Below are positions 41,158 to 50,230 of a stretch of 64,000 nucleotides of DNA, in pieces. Both the position numbers and the translations under genes were made by a program. Every line of letters begins with the position of its first letter. The first letter of the stretch is position 1. The notes under the pieces were generated by a model. It worked only from the letters and a program-made list of their open reading frames with translations. It did not search any database and had not been told where the DNA came from. Location: positions 162,258-226,257 of the forward strand of contig JAWKVM010000009.1 of assembly GCA_041398025.1 (NCBI GenBank), written 5' to 3'. This DNA is from JANQPX01 sp041398025 (GTDB lineage: Bacteria > Pseudomonadota > Alphaproteobacteria > Geminicoccales > Geminicoccaceae).

Positions 41158-42690
41158 TCAGCTCTTCTCGATCTCGGCGCGGAGAACGTAGCGCAGGATC
41201 TTGCCGAGGGCACTGCGCGGCAGGGCATCGACGAAGCACACCTCCTTCGGCCATTTGAAGCGGGCGATCCGGCCGTCCAGCCGCTGCAGCAGGCGATCGG
41301 GATCGCGCACTGCCCCCTCGGCCAGCTGCACCACCGCGACCGGCACCTCGCCCCAGGCCGGATCGGCGCGGCCGACGACCACGACGTCCTCGACATCGGA
41401 GTCCATGCGCAGGAGATCCTCGATCTCGGCAGGATAGATGCGCTCGCTGCCGGACTTGATCAGATCGTCCGCCCTGCCCTCGACCCAGAGGCTGCCGCCC
41501 TCGTCGAGGCGACCGATATCGCCCGTGCGGAACCAGGCGCCGTCGAAGGCTCCGGCGGTCGCCTCGGGATTGTTCCAATAACCGGTCATGACCTGCGGCC
41601 CGCGAATCTGGATATGGCCGGACGCGCCGGCAGCGAGCGGGCGGCCGTCGTCGTCGACCAGGCGCATCTCGCCATGTCTCGCCGTTTTGCCGGTGGAACC
41701 GAGCGTGTGCGCCGCGTCCTCCTTGCGCTGATAGACGGCGATCGGCGCGGTCTCGGTGGTGCCGTAGACCTGGGTCACCGGGATGCCGTGGTCGAGAAAG
41801 GGCTGGATCAGGGACGTCGGTACGATGGAGGAGCCGGTGGCGATCTGGCGAAGGCTGGAGAGGTCGGCCGTTGCGAACGCGGGATGATCGATCAGCGCCT
41901 TCATGATCGCCGGCACGAGAACGGTGAGCGTCACCCGCCTGCAGGCGATGATCTCCAGAAAGCTCGCCGGATCGAAGCGCGCTTGCAGAAGGACCTCGGC
42001 GCCCACCGCAAGCGCCGGCAGGGTCTGGATGTTGAGCCCGCCCACATGGAAGAGCGGCAGGGTCGTGAGAACGCGGTCCTCATGGGTGAGACCGTGCATG
42101 TCGACGCTGTTGGCGGCGTTCCAGCACAGCGCGTCCTGGGTCAGAACAGCCCCTTTGGCGAGGCCGGTGGTGCCGGACGTGTAGACCAGCTGCAGCGGAT
42201 GCTCGCCACCGCCGACCGCTGCAACCTCGCCGCTCCCGTCGAGCAGGTCGTCGAAGCTGAACCAGCCGCCGTGCGAAAAATCGAGAGCGATCGGCCGCCA
42301 CGCGGCCCCTTCCCTCAAGAGGTTCTCGGCCTCGTCCGCAAACGGCTCCTGCACCAGCAGGGCTTTGGGCGCGGCATCCGCGAGGATCGTCTGGTGTTCG
42401 GGCGGGGCGAGGCGCCAGTTCAGCGGCGCGACGATCAGCCCGAGCCGGGCGGCCGCGAACATCAGGGTGAGGAGATCGGCGTGGTTATGACCGAGATAGG
42501 CGATGCGTTCGCCCACCTGGAGCTGCAGGCGGCGGTGCAGGCCGAAGGTCAGGCGATCGATCCGGTCGGCAAAGGCGGCAAAGGTCAAGGTCGCGCCGCC
42601 GAAGCTCAGGGCGGCGCTGTCCGGACGGACCTCCGCCTGGCGGTGGATCCAGGCGCCGAGCGGCCTGGCGATCGGATCGGGCTCGGCCAT
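41158..42690 (-). CDS. Class I adenylate-forming acyl-CoA ligase
   Basis: 510 aa. The adenylation motif is LVYTSGTTGLAKGAVLTQ near residue 175. QVYGTTETAPI, WFRTGDIGRLDEGGSLWVEGRADDLIKSGSERIYPAEIE and the C-terminal ALPRSALGKILRYVLR with the catalytic Lys follow in order. It should form an acyl-CoA from a carboxylic acid. The alpha/beta hydrolase gene immediately upstream ends one base before this start, so the two are one operon. Specificity is not readable by eye: medium-chain, aryl or cyclic acids are all possible. Confidence 0.85.
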   Translation of the reverse strand: MAEPDPIARPLGAWIHRQAEVRPDSAALSFGGATLTFAAFADRIDRLTFGLHRRLQLQVGERIAYLGHNHADLLTLMFAAARLGLIVAPLNWRLAPPEHQTILADAAPKALLVQEPFADEAENLLREGAAWRPIALDFSHGGWFSFDDLLDGSGEVAAVGGGEHPLQLVYTSGTTGLAKGAVLTQDALCWNAANSVDMHGLTHEDRVLTTLPLFHVGGLNIQTLPALAVGAEVLLQARFDPASFLEIIACRRVTLTVLVPAIMKALIDHPAFATADLSSLRQIATGSSIVPTSLIQPFLDHGIPVTQVYGTTETAPIAVYQRKEDAAHTLGSTGKTARHGEMRLVDDDGRPLAAGASGHIQIRGPQVMTGYWNNPEATAGAFDGAWFRTGDIGRLDEGGSLWVEGRADDLIKSGSERIYPAEIEDLLRMDSDVEDVVVVGRADPAWGEVPVAVVQLAEGAVRDPDRLLQRLDGRIARFKWPKEVCFVDALPRSALGKILRYVLRAEIEKS

Positions 42691-42691
42691 C

Positions 42692-43489
42692 TCAATGCAC
42701 GGCCAGCCGCTGCAGGAACCTGCCGAGCAGGCCGTTGAAGGCCTCGGATCGCTCCAGATGCAGCAGATGCCCGCTGCCTTCGATCACGTCGAAACGGGCA
42801 TCCGACATGGCTTTGGCCATGCGCGCCATCACCCGCGGCGGGGCAACCGGGTCCTTCTCGCCGGCGATCAGCAGCGTGGGCGTGCGGATCTCGGGAAGGG
42901 ACGCCTCCTGATCGAAGCCGGCCAGGCAGTGGACGGCGGCGCGATAGCCTGCCTCGGGCACGGCGGCCATGCTCAGGATCGCCAGCTCCAGACCTTTCGG
43001 GTCGGGGTCGTCGCCGACCAGGCCCTGCACCAGCTTCGGCGCCAGCTCGGCCATGGACGCGCCCCGGTCAAGGGGTCCTAGGCGCTGCTCGATGAAGCGT
43101 TCCTGCCAGTCGGAGGCGATCTCACCGCCGGCGCGCTTGCCGAAGGCGGCGCTGGTGGCGGCGAGCGTCAGGGACCGGAGGCGTTCCGGATGGGCGAGCG
43201 CGAAGGCCTGGGCGATCATGCCGCCGAGCGAATGGCCGATCAGATGGACGCGCTCGAGCGACAGGCGATCGAGCAAGGCCAGAACGGCGTCGACCAGAGC
43301 GGGGAAGGCCATCTCGGCGAGCGGCGCGGAATCGCCATAGCCCGGCATGTCCCAGGCGATCGCGCGATAGTCGCCGGCAAACGCGTCGAGCTGCAGGCGC
43401 CAGCTTTCGGCATCGCCGCCGATGCCGTGGAGAAACACCAGCGCCTGGCCCTCATCGCCGGCGATCTGAAAGGCGATCCACTTGCTCAA
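42692..43489 (-). CDS. Alpha/beta hydrolase (enol-lactonase-like)
   Basis: About 265 aa from a TTG codon (LSKWIAFQ) that has AGAGGA about 10 bases upstream. The oxyanion motif LVFLHGIGGDAESW, nucleophile elbow LIGHSLGGMIAQ (Ser), acid in LLIAGEKDPVAPP and His in VIEGSGHLLHLERSEAF form a complete catalytic triad. The pattern resembles 3-oxoadipate enol-lactonase and related ring-cleavage hydrolases. It is coupled to the acyl-CoA ligase downstream, suggesting a lactone- or ester-opening step before CoA activation, but this is inference. Confidence 0.82.
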   Translation of the reverse strand: MSKWIAFQIAGDEGQALVFLHGIGGDAESWRLQLDAFAGDYRAIAWDMPGYGDSAPLAEMAFPALVDAVLALLDRLSLERVHLIGHSLGGMIAQAFALAHPERLRSLTLAATSAAFGKRAGGEIASDWQERFIEQRLGPLDRGASMAELAPKLVQGLVGDDPDPKGLELAILSMAAVPEAGYRAAVHCLAGFDQEASLPEIRTPTLLIAGEKDPVAPPRVMARMAKAMSDARFDVIEGSGHLLHLERSEAFNGLLGRFLQRLAVH

Positions 43490-43536
43490 AGACTCGATCC
43501 TCTCGTTTTCAGCCCGGGCAGGCCGGGCATCTCGGG

Positions 43537-44469
43537 TCAGTCGTCGCCTTCGGACCTCGCCACGTTCGGGCCAGATGCGGCGCGCTGCCCTGCGATCTCG
43601 CTCAGCGCCAGGCCCGCCAAAATCAAAGCAAGCGCCGCCAGGGCGGTCCAGCGCGGTTCTTCGCCTAGCAGCAAAATACCGACGAAAACAGCCCAAAGCG
43701 GAATCAGATAGTTGATGAAGGCGACGAAGCTCGGACCGGCAAGCGTGATCAGCCTGAGAAAGACCACGGGCGCCACGCTGCTCGCGAGAACCGCGAGAGC
43801 GAGGCCGGCGAGCAGGCCGCTTGCGGACGCGTTCATGATCTGCTCGGGCAGGCCCCAAAAGCCGATCGGCACCATGATCACCGCGCCGACGATCATGGTG
43901 CCGGCGGCGGCGGCGATCGGATCGGCCGGCGGCCGATGGCGCGCGATGATGGCGTTCGCGGCATAGCAAAAGGCGGCGAGCAGCGCCGCCACCTCCCACC
44001 AGAACGCGGTGCCCTCGCCGCGCAGCTCGAGCAGGGCTTCGGGGCCGATCAGGACGACGATGCCGACGAAACCGAGCATGAAGCCCGCGAGCTTGCCGCC
44101 GCTCAGGCTCTCACCCGGCACGAACACATGGGCGAGCAGCAGCGTGGTCAGCGGCATCACCGACATCAGGATTCCGGCGAGCCCGCTGTCGATCTGCTGC
44201 TGCGCTGCGGAGATCAGCCAGAACGGCAGGCAGTTGCCGGCGATCGCCATGGCCAGGCTGAAGGCCCAGAAGCGCGCGCTGCGCGGCAGGGTCTGACCGC
44301 GCAGCACCACCATCAGCGTCAGCAGGATCGACGCCAGAATCATGCGCCCGGTGACCAGCGCGATCGGCGTGAAGGCCTCGATCGCAAGCTCGGTGATGCC
44401 GAAGGCGCTGCCCCAAAGGGCGACGATGGTGAACAGCAGCAGCCAATGGCTGAGCGGCCGGGCGTTCAT
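43537..44469 (-). CDS. EamA/DMT superfamily transporter
   Basis: 310 aa with ten predicted helices in two EamA halves. The first half opens LLLFTIVALWGSAFGITELAIEAFTPIALVTGRMI, and the second contains SSVAPVVFLRLITLAGPSFVAFINYLIPLWAVFVGILLLGEEPRW, the canonical end of the family. The ATG encoding MNARPL has GAAGGG upstream. It precedes the hydrolase, acyl-CoA ligase and SDR genes on the same strand with a 47-bp gap. Such carriers export metabolites or amino acids. The substrate is not predictable. Confidence 0.87.
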   Translation of the reverse strand: MNARPLSHWLLLFTIVALWGSAFGITELAIEAFTPIALVTGRMILASILLTLMVVLRGQTLPRSARFWAFSLAMAIAGNCLPFWLISAAQQQIDSGLAGILMSVMPLTTLLLAHVFVPGESLSGGKLAGFMLGFVGIVVLIGPEALLELRGEGTAFWWEVAALLAAFCYAANAIIARHRPPADPIAAAAGTMIVGAVIMVPIGFWGLPEQIMNASASGLLAGLALAVLASSVAPVVFLRLITLAGPSFVAFINYLIPLWAVFVGILLLGEEPRWTALAALALILAGLALSEIAGQRAASGPNVARSEGDD

Positions 44470-44624
44470 CGGCGCCCTTCGCCTCGCCGCCGGCACGGCA
44501 TCGATCCGCAAATGTCTCGCGCAAAACCCATGGACGTTTCCACCTCCAGGCGGCCCCCAAGCCTCTGTCGACATGGCAAACAAAGATTAAAGGTAGCAGA
44601 TTTACGGGATGACAAGGATGATCA

Positions 44625-44633
44625 TGCTATAGT
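44625..44633 (+). promoter_or_regulatory. Extended -10 promoter element before paaG
   Basis: TGC-TATAGT matches an extended -10 (TGn-TATAAT with one change), 44 bases before the paaG start. No good -35 hexamer lies at the usual distance, as expected for an extended -10 promoter. It sits in the 207-bp gap divergent from the EamA transporter gene. Confidence 0.4.
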
Positions 44634-44676
44634 GCGTCGCGTGCGCGAGGTGCACTGTGGCGAAGGGAGGCGAAAT

Positions 44677-45459
44677 TTGAGTGAACCGACCGTTCTGCTG
44701 ACACTGGGCGATGGCGTCGCCACCATCACCCTGAATCGTCCGGACAGGCTGAACGCTTTCGACGAGGCCATGCACGGCGAGCTGGCTCATGTTCTCGACC
44801 GGGTCGAGCTCGATCGCGCGATCCGGGCGGTGCTGCTGACCGGAGCCGGCCGCGGCTTCTGCTCCGGCCAGGATCTGAACGACCGGGCGACCGTAGAGCA
44901 GCCGGATCTCGGGCATACGCTGGACCGCTTCTACAACCCGCTGGTGCGCCGGCTGAAGGCGCTGGAGCGTCCGGTGATCGCCGCGGTCAACGGCGTTGCC
45001 GCCGGCGCCGGCGCCAATCTGGCGCTCGCCTGCGACATCGTGCTGGCGGCAAAGTCTGCGACCTTCGTCCAGGCCTTCATCAAAGTCGGCCTCATTCCCG
45101 ATATCGGCGGGACCTATATTCTTCCTCGCCTGGTGGGCCATGCCCGCGCCATGGGGCTCGCCATGCTGGGCGAGCCGATCAACGGCGAGCAGGCGGCCGA
45201 GTGGGGACTGATCTGGCGCGCGGTCGATGACGACAAGCTGATGGACGAGGCCACGGCCATGGCGCGACAGCTCGCCACGCAGCCGACCGTCGCTCTCGGT
45301 CTGATCAAGCGCGCGATCAACGCCTCGGCCACCAACGATCTCGAACAGCAGCTCGAGCTGGAGCGCGATCTGCAGCGGAAGGCCGGCAAAACCGAGGACT
45401 TCTCCGAGGGCGTCGACGCCTTCCTCGATCGCCGTCCGGCCCGTTTCAAGGGCCGATAG
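44677..45459 (+). CDS. paaG: Enoyl-CoA hydratase/isomerase, PaaG-like
   Basis: 260 aa of the crotonase fold. The oxyanion-hole segments are RGFCSGQDLNDR and AAVNGVAAGAGANLALACD. The VGLIPDIGGTYILPRLVGHARAMGLAMLGE segment and the AAEWGLIW stretch match PaaG, the ring-epoxide/oxepin-CoA isomerase of phenylacetate catabolism, more closely than a general hydratase. Start TTG at 44677 has GGGAGG six bases upstream. It is followed by a PaaI-type thioesterase gene, the usual partner. The phenylacetyl-CoA epoxidase genes are not in this window, so involvement in that pathway depends on the rest of the genome. Confidence 0.8.
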   Translation: MSEPTVLLTLGDGVATITLNRPDRLNAFDEAMHGELAHVLDRVELDRAIRAVLLTGAGRGFCSGQDLNDRATVEQPDLGHTLDRFYNPLVRRLKALERPVIAAVNGVAAGAGANLALACDIVLAAKSATFVQAFIKVGLIPDIGGTYILPRLVGHARAMGLAMLGEPINGEQAAEWGLIWRAVDDDKLMDEATAMARQLATQPTVALGLIKRAINASATNDLEQQLELERDLQRKAGKTEDFSEGVDAFLDRRPARFKGR

Positions 45460-45512
45460 GTGGCAGGCTCCGCCCGACCGGCCGGCCCTCCCCTCGTCTC
45501 CCGCCCTGGCCC

Positions 45513-45950
45513 ATGAGCGAGCGCGAAGAACAGCGCCTCGCCGAGGATGTCGGAGAGAGCATGTACGCCCGCGACCGGGCGTGCCAGGCGCTCGGCATGA
45601 CACTCGAGGCGATCGGGCCCGGACACGCGCGCCTGCGCATGGCCGTCACCGAGGACATGCTGAACGGCCATGAAACCTGCCATGGCGGGCTGATCTTCAC
45701 CCTCGCCGACAGCGCGTTCGCCTATGCCTGCAACGCCTGCAACCGGACGACCGTGGCGCTGGGCGCGCAGATCACCTTCGTCGGACCGGCAGGGCGCGGC
45801 GACGTGCTGATCGCCGAGGCGAAGGAGCGCAGCCGAACCCGGCGCACCGGGGTGTACGACGTCGAGGTCAGCACCGAGGACGGCCGCAGCATCGCGCTCT
45901 TCCGCGGCAATGCCTATGAGATCAAGGGCACGGTGATCGAGCGCGATTGA
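45513..45950 (+). CDS. paaI: PaaI-type hydroxyphenylacetyl-CoA thioesterase
   Basis: 145-aa hotdog-fold thioesterase. The helix motif NGHETCHGGLIFTLADSAFAYACN holds the catalytic Asp and the conserved GG, and the strands ALGAQITFVGPAGRGDVLIAEAKE and GRTGVYDVEVS-type segments complete the PaaI pattern. It removes CoA from dead-end thioesters in phenylacetate catabolism. It lies 53 bp after paaG on the same strand, and the pair is probably one transcript. A stem-loop follows its stop codon. Confidence 0.85.
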   Translation: MSEREEQRLAEDVGESMYARDRACQALGMTLEAIGPGHARLRMAVTEDMLNGHETCHGGLIFTLADSAFAYACNACNRTTVALGAQITFVGPAGRGDVLIAEAKERSRTRRTGVYDVEVSTEDGRSIALFRGNAYEIKGTVIERD

Positions 45951-45955
45951 CCGTC

Positions 45956-45978
45956 CGCTCAACCTGCCGCGGTGAGCG
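45956..45978. terminator. Stem-loop between convergent paaI and protease genes
   Basis: CGCTCA pairs with TGAGCG, extended by CC/GG past one bulged A, around a 6-base loop. It lies in the 50-bp gap between two converging genes and could end transcription from either side. No long T-run follows, only TTT, so it is a moderate call. Confidence 0.4.
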
Positions 45979-46000
45979 TTTCCCGCCTTCCGGGCCGTCG

Positions 46001-46750
46001 TCAGGGGTGCAGAATCAGCAAGTCACCGCTGCGCTCGAAGCCGCTCAGCCGATCGAGCACGTTCATGCCGAGCAGCGATTGATCGAGACCGTCCCGATGC
46101 ACGGCAGCACCGACGTCCGAGAGACTGATCGGCCCGATGTCGACCTGTTCCAGGCGCACGAAGGCGACGAAGGTCCGGCCATTCGCGGTGCTGACCGGTC
46201 GATCGAAGCTGAGCGCGCCAAGATCGAAGCCGATGCGCTCGGCATCGTCCGGGGCAAGCGCCAGGATGGACGCGCCGGTGTCGACCAGCAGCCGGACCTT
46301 GGCGCCGTCGATCAGGGCATCGACCTGGAAGTGGCCGTCGCTGGCGGCGCGCAGCTCGACATCGCCACTGGCGGTCACGACCGGCATCGCCGGCATCAGC
46401 TCGCCGCCGACGCGACCGGCGACCGACATGAACACATCGCGGTAGCTGTAGCCGAGCACCAGAACCAGCGCGATTGCGATCCAGGCGAGAGCATGCTTCA
46501 GCGCAGCATGGGCGCGGCCGCGATAGCCGAGAACGAGGCTGCTGCCGAGCAGGACCAGCCAGAGAACGTTGTAGGTCAGGCTCATCTGGCTGCCTTCGCT
46601 TCCGAGCATGCCCGGAAAGGCAGCGTTCAGCAGGACCACCAGGCCCAGCAGCACCACGCCGATGACAACGGCCCAAATCAAACGCCGGCCCTCCGCTGCA
46701 TCCTCGACCTCGGAATTCCAACCAGATCCGACTGTAGATGAGGGCGGCAC
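46001..46750 (-). CDS. Retropepsin-like aspartic protease, TIGR02281 type
   Basis: Up to 249 aa. Three hydrophobic helices occupy the N-terminal half (around residues 24-40, 60-75 and 88-105). A single retropepsin-like domain follows with the active-site motif KVRLLVDTGASILAL and the closing segment QSLLGMNVLDRLSGFERSGDLLILHP. The family is a membrane-anchored, presumably dimeric, aspartic protease of alphaproteobacteria with unknown targets. Two starts are possible. GTG at 46750 has no RBS. TTG at 46681 has GGAGGG seven bases upstream and would give about 226 aa, starting at the first helix. Confidence 0.82.
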   Translation of the reverse strand: MPPSSTVGSGWNSEVEDAAEGRRLIWAVVIGVVLLGLVVLLNAAFPGMLGSEGSQMSLTYNVLWLVLLGSSLVLGYRGRAHAALKHALAWIAIALVLVLGYSYRDVFMSVAGRVGGELMPAMPVVTASGDVELRAASDGHFQVDALIDGAKVRLLVDTGASILALAPDDAERIGFDLGALSFDRPVSTANGRTFVAFVRLEQVDIGPISLSDVGAAVHRDGLDQSLLGMNVLDRLSGFERSGDLLILHP

Positions 46751-46919
46751 GGCTTGGTTTCAACAGAAACCGTCATCCGCATTCGGGGCAGTCTGCAGAA
46801 TGACGTTCTCCATTTCCGGCCCCTTCGAGTCATAGTTTTCCCCTGCCCCTCGACGCCCGTTGAAAGCCCCCCGGCCGCGCGCCAGCTTCAGCTGATCGAA
46901 GCCATCGAAGGAGCGATCC

Positions 46920-47843
46920 ATGCGTCGCGCACCGCCCGTTCTCGGCTGTCTGGCCAGTCTCGTCGCCACCATCGCAGCACCGGCCCTCGCCGACGAGCTG
47001 AAGCCGCTGGTCGATGTCGACTGGATCAAGGCGAATGCCGCCCGCGACGACGTCGTGCTCCTCGACATCCGCAACGAGATCGACGGCGGTTCCGCTGAGA
47101 TTTTCGTCCAGGGCCATATTCCGGGCGCCGTGTACAGCGACTATCTGAAGGCGGGCTGGCGCACCGAGATCGACGGCGTCATCGCCCAGGCGCCGCGCCA
47201 GGATCAGCTCGAAGCGCTGATCGGCGATCTCGGCATCGACAACGACACCACCGTCCTGGTGATCCCGGCAGGCGTCAGCTCCAGCGATTTCGGCAGTGCG
47301 GCGCGCGTCTACTGGACCTTCAACTATGCCGGCCACGACAAGGTCGCGATCCTGGATGGCGGCTATCGCGCCTGGACCGCCGATCCCGACAATCCGATCG
47401 AGACCGGGCCGGTCGAACCCGAGCCCACCATCTTCGAAGCCGAGCTTCGCCCGGACATGCTGGTCGACACCAAGGCGGTCGAGGCCGCACTCGGCCGAAA
47501 GGACAGGCTGCTGCTGGACGGCAGACCGGCGGTGCAGTTTGCAGGGCAGGAAAAACACGCTGCCGCCAAGGCGGCCGGCCACATCCCCGGGGCCACCCCT
47601 TTCGACCAGGCGCAGACCTTCGACGACAAGACCGGCAGGCTGGTCGACCTCGCCAGGCTCCGGAGCCTGCTGCCGGCCGGTCTTGACGAGGCCGAGGAGA
47701 TCTACAGCTATTGCAACACCGGCCACTGGGCGTCGGTCAACTGGTTCGTCCTGAGCGAGCTCGCGGGCAGGGACAATGTGAAGCTTTATGACGGATCGAT
47801 GGTCGAGTGGACCCAGGACCCGGCGAGGCCGCTCGAACGATAG
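46920..47843 (+). CDS. Periplasmic sulfurtransferase with two rhodanese domains
   Basis: 307 aa. A cleavable signal (CLASLVATIAAPALA) is followed by rhodanese domain 1 (about 30-160), with VVLLDIRNEIDGG and GHIPGAVYSDYLKAG but no active-site Cys. Domain 2 (about 175-305) has LLLDGRPAVQF, GHIPGATPFD and the active loop YSYCNTGHWASVNWFVLSEL, whose Cys is the sulfur carrier. The two-domain layout with one active site is that of thiosulfate or mercaptopyruvate sulfurtransferases. RBS AAGGAG precedes the ATG. The substrate is unknown, and periplasmic location argues for thiosulfate-type chemistry or thiol maintenance. Confidence 0.85.
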   Translation: MRRAPPVLGCLASLVATIAAPALADELKPLVDVDWIKANAARDDVVLLDIRNEIDGGSAEIFVQGHIPGAVYSDYLKAGWRTEIDGVIAQAPRQDQLEALIGDLGIDNDTTVLVIPAGVSSSDFGSAARVYWTFNYAGHDKVAILDGGYRAWTADPDNPIETGPVEPEPTIFEAELRPDMLVDTKAVEAALGRKDRLLLDGRPAVQFAGQEKHAAAKAAGHIPGATPFDQAQTFDDKTGRLVDLARLRSLLPAGLDEAEEIYSYCNTGHWASVNWFVLSELAGRDNVKLYDGSMVEWTQDPARPLER

Positions 47844-48128
47844 CCGGCGTCCGTCGCCCCCCAACCGTGACGCTGGCCGGCATTCGCGCTAATTTCAGGA
47901 AAAATTTGGCAAATTTCTATTGATGGTCCAATCTACCTGGTCCATAGACTGCACCAGGCGGCTAAAACCGTATGGGCAAACCGATTGCCAGCGTTCTGAG
48001 GCAATTGTCTCCGCGATCAACAGCTTTTTGCTGTTCATCGGGAACCAAGAAAGCCTGGCGGTTTTTCAACAAAAGCTGGCTTTTATGCTGAACCAGCCAA
48101 CATGCTTCGGGCGGGAAGGACGACAATC

Positions 48129-48887
48129 ATGAACGCAGTACGAATGATCACCTTGCTGGGCGCGGCGCTGCTGACCATGGGTTCGGGCGGCATCGCCAAG
48201 GCGCCGAGCAACGAGACAGCGGTGGTGCACACACCGGAAACGCTCGACGTCGAGCCGTCGGCGGCGGCAGAAGCGGTCGATCAGGAGCGCGAGCCCCGGA
48301 TCGCGACCGCGGCTTCCGACAACCATGTCGGGGAGGTCGCTCCCGTCCCGCCGACCGCAGCGGAGATGGCGGAGCAGGGCCCGGCGATCGAAGTTTCGCT
48401 CAGTGACGACTACATTCAGGGCCGCTATTACACCGGCGGCGGCCTGCTCGGCTTCGATGAGGCGACCGGGCATGTGGGCGCCTATTTCAGCGACAATCGC
48501 GACTTTATCGGCAATGTCGGCCTGATGTCCGATCGCGTGCCGCTGTTCATCCCCGGCCTCACGCTTTCGGTCGGCGCTCGCGGTTACGTCGCATTGCTGT
48601 CGGATCCCGACGACGACGTGGTCGGCCTCGCACCCGGTGTCGAAGGGCGCTTCGGCCTGCCCTACGATTTCCCGATCGCGCTGGTCGGCAATGTCTTCTA
48701 TTCGCCGGACATCCTGACGCTTGGCGACGCCGAGAACATCATCGACATCGACGCACGCGTGGAAGCGGAAGTCATTCCGGACATCGTCGGCTTCATCGGC
48801 ATTCGCGAGTTTCGCTTCGATTCCGATGAGGGCAAGGACAAGAAGGCTGCGAACGAGATCCAGGTGGGCGCGCGTTTCAACCTCTAG
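48129..48887 (+). CDS. YfaZ-like outer-membrane protein
   Basis: 252 aa from the ATG preceded by GGAAGGA. After a signal peptide (MITLLGAALLTMGSGGIAKA) comes a Pro/Ala/Glu-rich linker to about residue 85. A beta-strand-rich domain follows with alternating hydrophobic pattern: DYIQGRYYTGGGLLGF, HVGAYFSDNRDFIGNVGLM, GARGYVALL, GRFGLPYDFPIALVGNVFYSPDILTL, and a C-terminal strand ending in Phe-Asn-Leu. The layout resembles YfaZ-family outer-membrane proteins of unknown function. The 285-bp upstream region is A+T-rich and should hold its promoter. Confidence 0.72.
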   Translation: MNAVRMITLLGAALLTMGSGGIAKAPSNETAVVHTPETLDVEPSAAAEAVDQEREPRIATAASDNHVGEVAPVPPTAAEMAEQGPAIEVSLSDDYIQGRYYTGGGLLGFDEATGHVGAYFSDNRDFIGNVGLMSDRVPLFIPGLTLSVGARGYVALLSDPDDDVVGLAPGVEGRFGLPYDFPIALVGNVFYSPDILTLGDAENIIDIDARVEAEVIPDIVGFIGIREFRFDSDEGKDKKAANEIQVGARFNL

Positions 48888-48902
48888 AACCGAGGGCGGA
48901 GG

Positions 48903-50177
48903 TCAGCCGGGTTCCGAGCGCAGAGCCTCGGCGATCCGGCTGCGCCGCTGCCAGACATAGAGAAACGCGACGGCGCCGATCAGCGCGCCGATCGCGAGCG
49001 GCCAGCGCAGGCCGACCAGCTCCGAGGCAAGGCCCATCAGAAGGGCGCCGATCGCAGGCCCGCTTCTGAATACCAGGCCGAACAGGCTGAGCACCCGGCC
49101 GCGCACCGCATCGTCCACCGAGGTCTGCATCAGCGTCTGCGTGCCGACACCGGCGACGACCATGCCGAATCCCCCCGACGTCACCGCGATCACCGCCACC
49201 CAGAACGCCGGGCTCAATGCGAGACCGAGGGCGGAAAGCGAGATCAGCAGGGCGGCGACCATCGCGGTCTCGGCCAGTCCCTGGCGCGCGCCGCGCTGTG
49301 CCAGGAAGAGCCCGGCGGCAATGGCGCCGAGACCCACGGCCGAGCTCAGCGTGGCCAGCCCGCCGGCGCCCAGATCGAAGACCGCCCCCGCAAAGCCCGG
49401 GAGAAGCTCGACATAGGGCCTCGCCGTGACCGCGATGGTCGCGTGCAGCGCGAGCAGCGGGCCGATTCCGGGATGGGCGATCACGTAGCGCAGGCCTTCG
49501 CCGATCGCCTGCAGCATGGATGGCGCCCCGTCGCCGACCAATGGTTTTTTCGATGTCGGCAGATCCAGCCGGTTGAGCGCGACCAGAAAGCTGATGAAGC
49601 TCAGCGCGTTCGCGAGAAATACCACGGCCGTGCTGAAATAGAGAATGATCAGCCCGGCGATCGCCGGACCGATGAACCGCGCCAGATTGAAGACCAGGCT
49701 GTTGATCGCGACCGCGGTGGGCAGATGCTCCCTCGGGACAAGGTCGGAAATCAGCGACAGCCTGGCCGGCTGATTGATGCCGATCACGGCACCGTTCAAT
49801 CCGATGAACAGGACGAGCAGCGGCACGGTCATGAGCCCGCTCGCCGTCAGCGCCGCCAGGATGAAGGACACGACCATGTTGGTGCTCTGGCCGATGGTCA
49901 GCAGCCGGCGCCGGTCGAGGCGGTCGGCGAGCACCCCGCCGAACGGCCCGACCATCAGGGTCGTCGCCAGATCGGCGAACGCCACCAGGCCGAGAACGGC
50001 CCCGGAGTGGCTGAGCTCCCAGGCGAGCCAGCCGACCGCGACGCGCTGCATCCAGGAGCCGATCAGCGAAACGCTGTTGCCGGCGACGTACATGCCGTAA
50101 TTGGGCTGTGCGAGCGTTTGCGGGATGAGGCGAAGACCGGCGAGCAGAGGCATGCGCCGATTCACCAAAACGGCCAC
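48903..50177 (-). CDS. MFS transporter (EntS-like exporter family)
   Basis: Up to 424 aa with about 12 helices. The N-half opens NYGMYVAGNSVSLIGSWMQRVAVGWLAWELSHSGAVLGLVAFADLATTLMVGPFGGVLADRLDRRRLL, the loop-2 motif of the EntS/MFS_3 group. The C-half contains GTQTLMQTSVDDAVRGRVLSLFGLVFRSGPAIGALLMG. The family exports siderophores, drugs or lipids. The GTG at 50177 has only AGG upstream. An ATG at 50153 is an equal alternative. It converges on the YfaZ-like gene with a 15-bp gap. Confidence 0.85.
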   Translation of the reverse strand: MAVLVNRRMPLLAGLRLIPQTLAQPNYGMYVAGNSVSLIGSWMQRVAVGWLAWELSHSGAVLGLVAFADLATTLMVGPFGGVLADRLDRRRLLTIGQSTNMVVSFILAALTASGLMTVPLLVLFIGLNGAVIGINQPARLSLISDLVPREHLPTAVAINSLVFNLARFIGPAIAGLIILYFSTAVVFLANALSFISFLVALNRLDLPTSKKPLVGDGAPSMLQAIGEGLRYVIAHPGIGPLLALHATIAVTARPYVELLPGFAGAVFDLGAGGLATLSSAVGLGAIAAGLFLAQRGARQGLAETAMVAALLISLSALGLALSPAFWVAVIAVTSGGFGMVVAGVGTQTLMQTSVDDAVRGRVLSLFGLVFRSGPAIGALLMGLASELVGLRWPLAIGALIGAVAFLYVWQRRSRIAEALRSEPG

Positions 50178-50230
50178 GCGCCGTCAAGCCTGGAAAGCGC
50201 CGAGAAGCGGCGGGATGCCGGCCGATGCCC

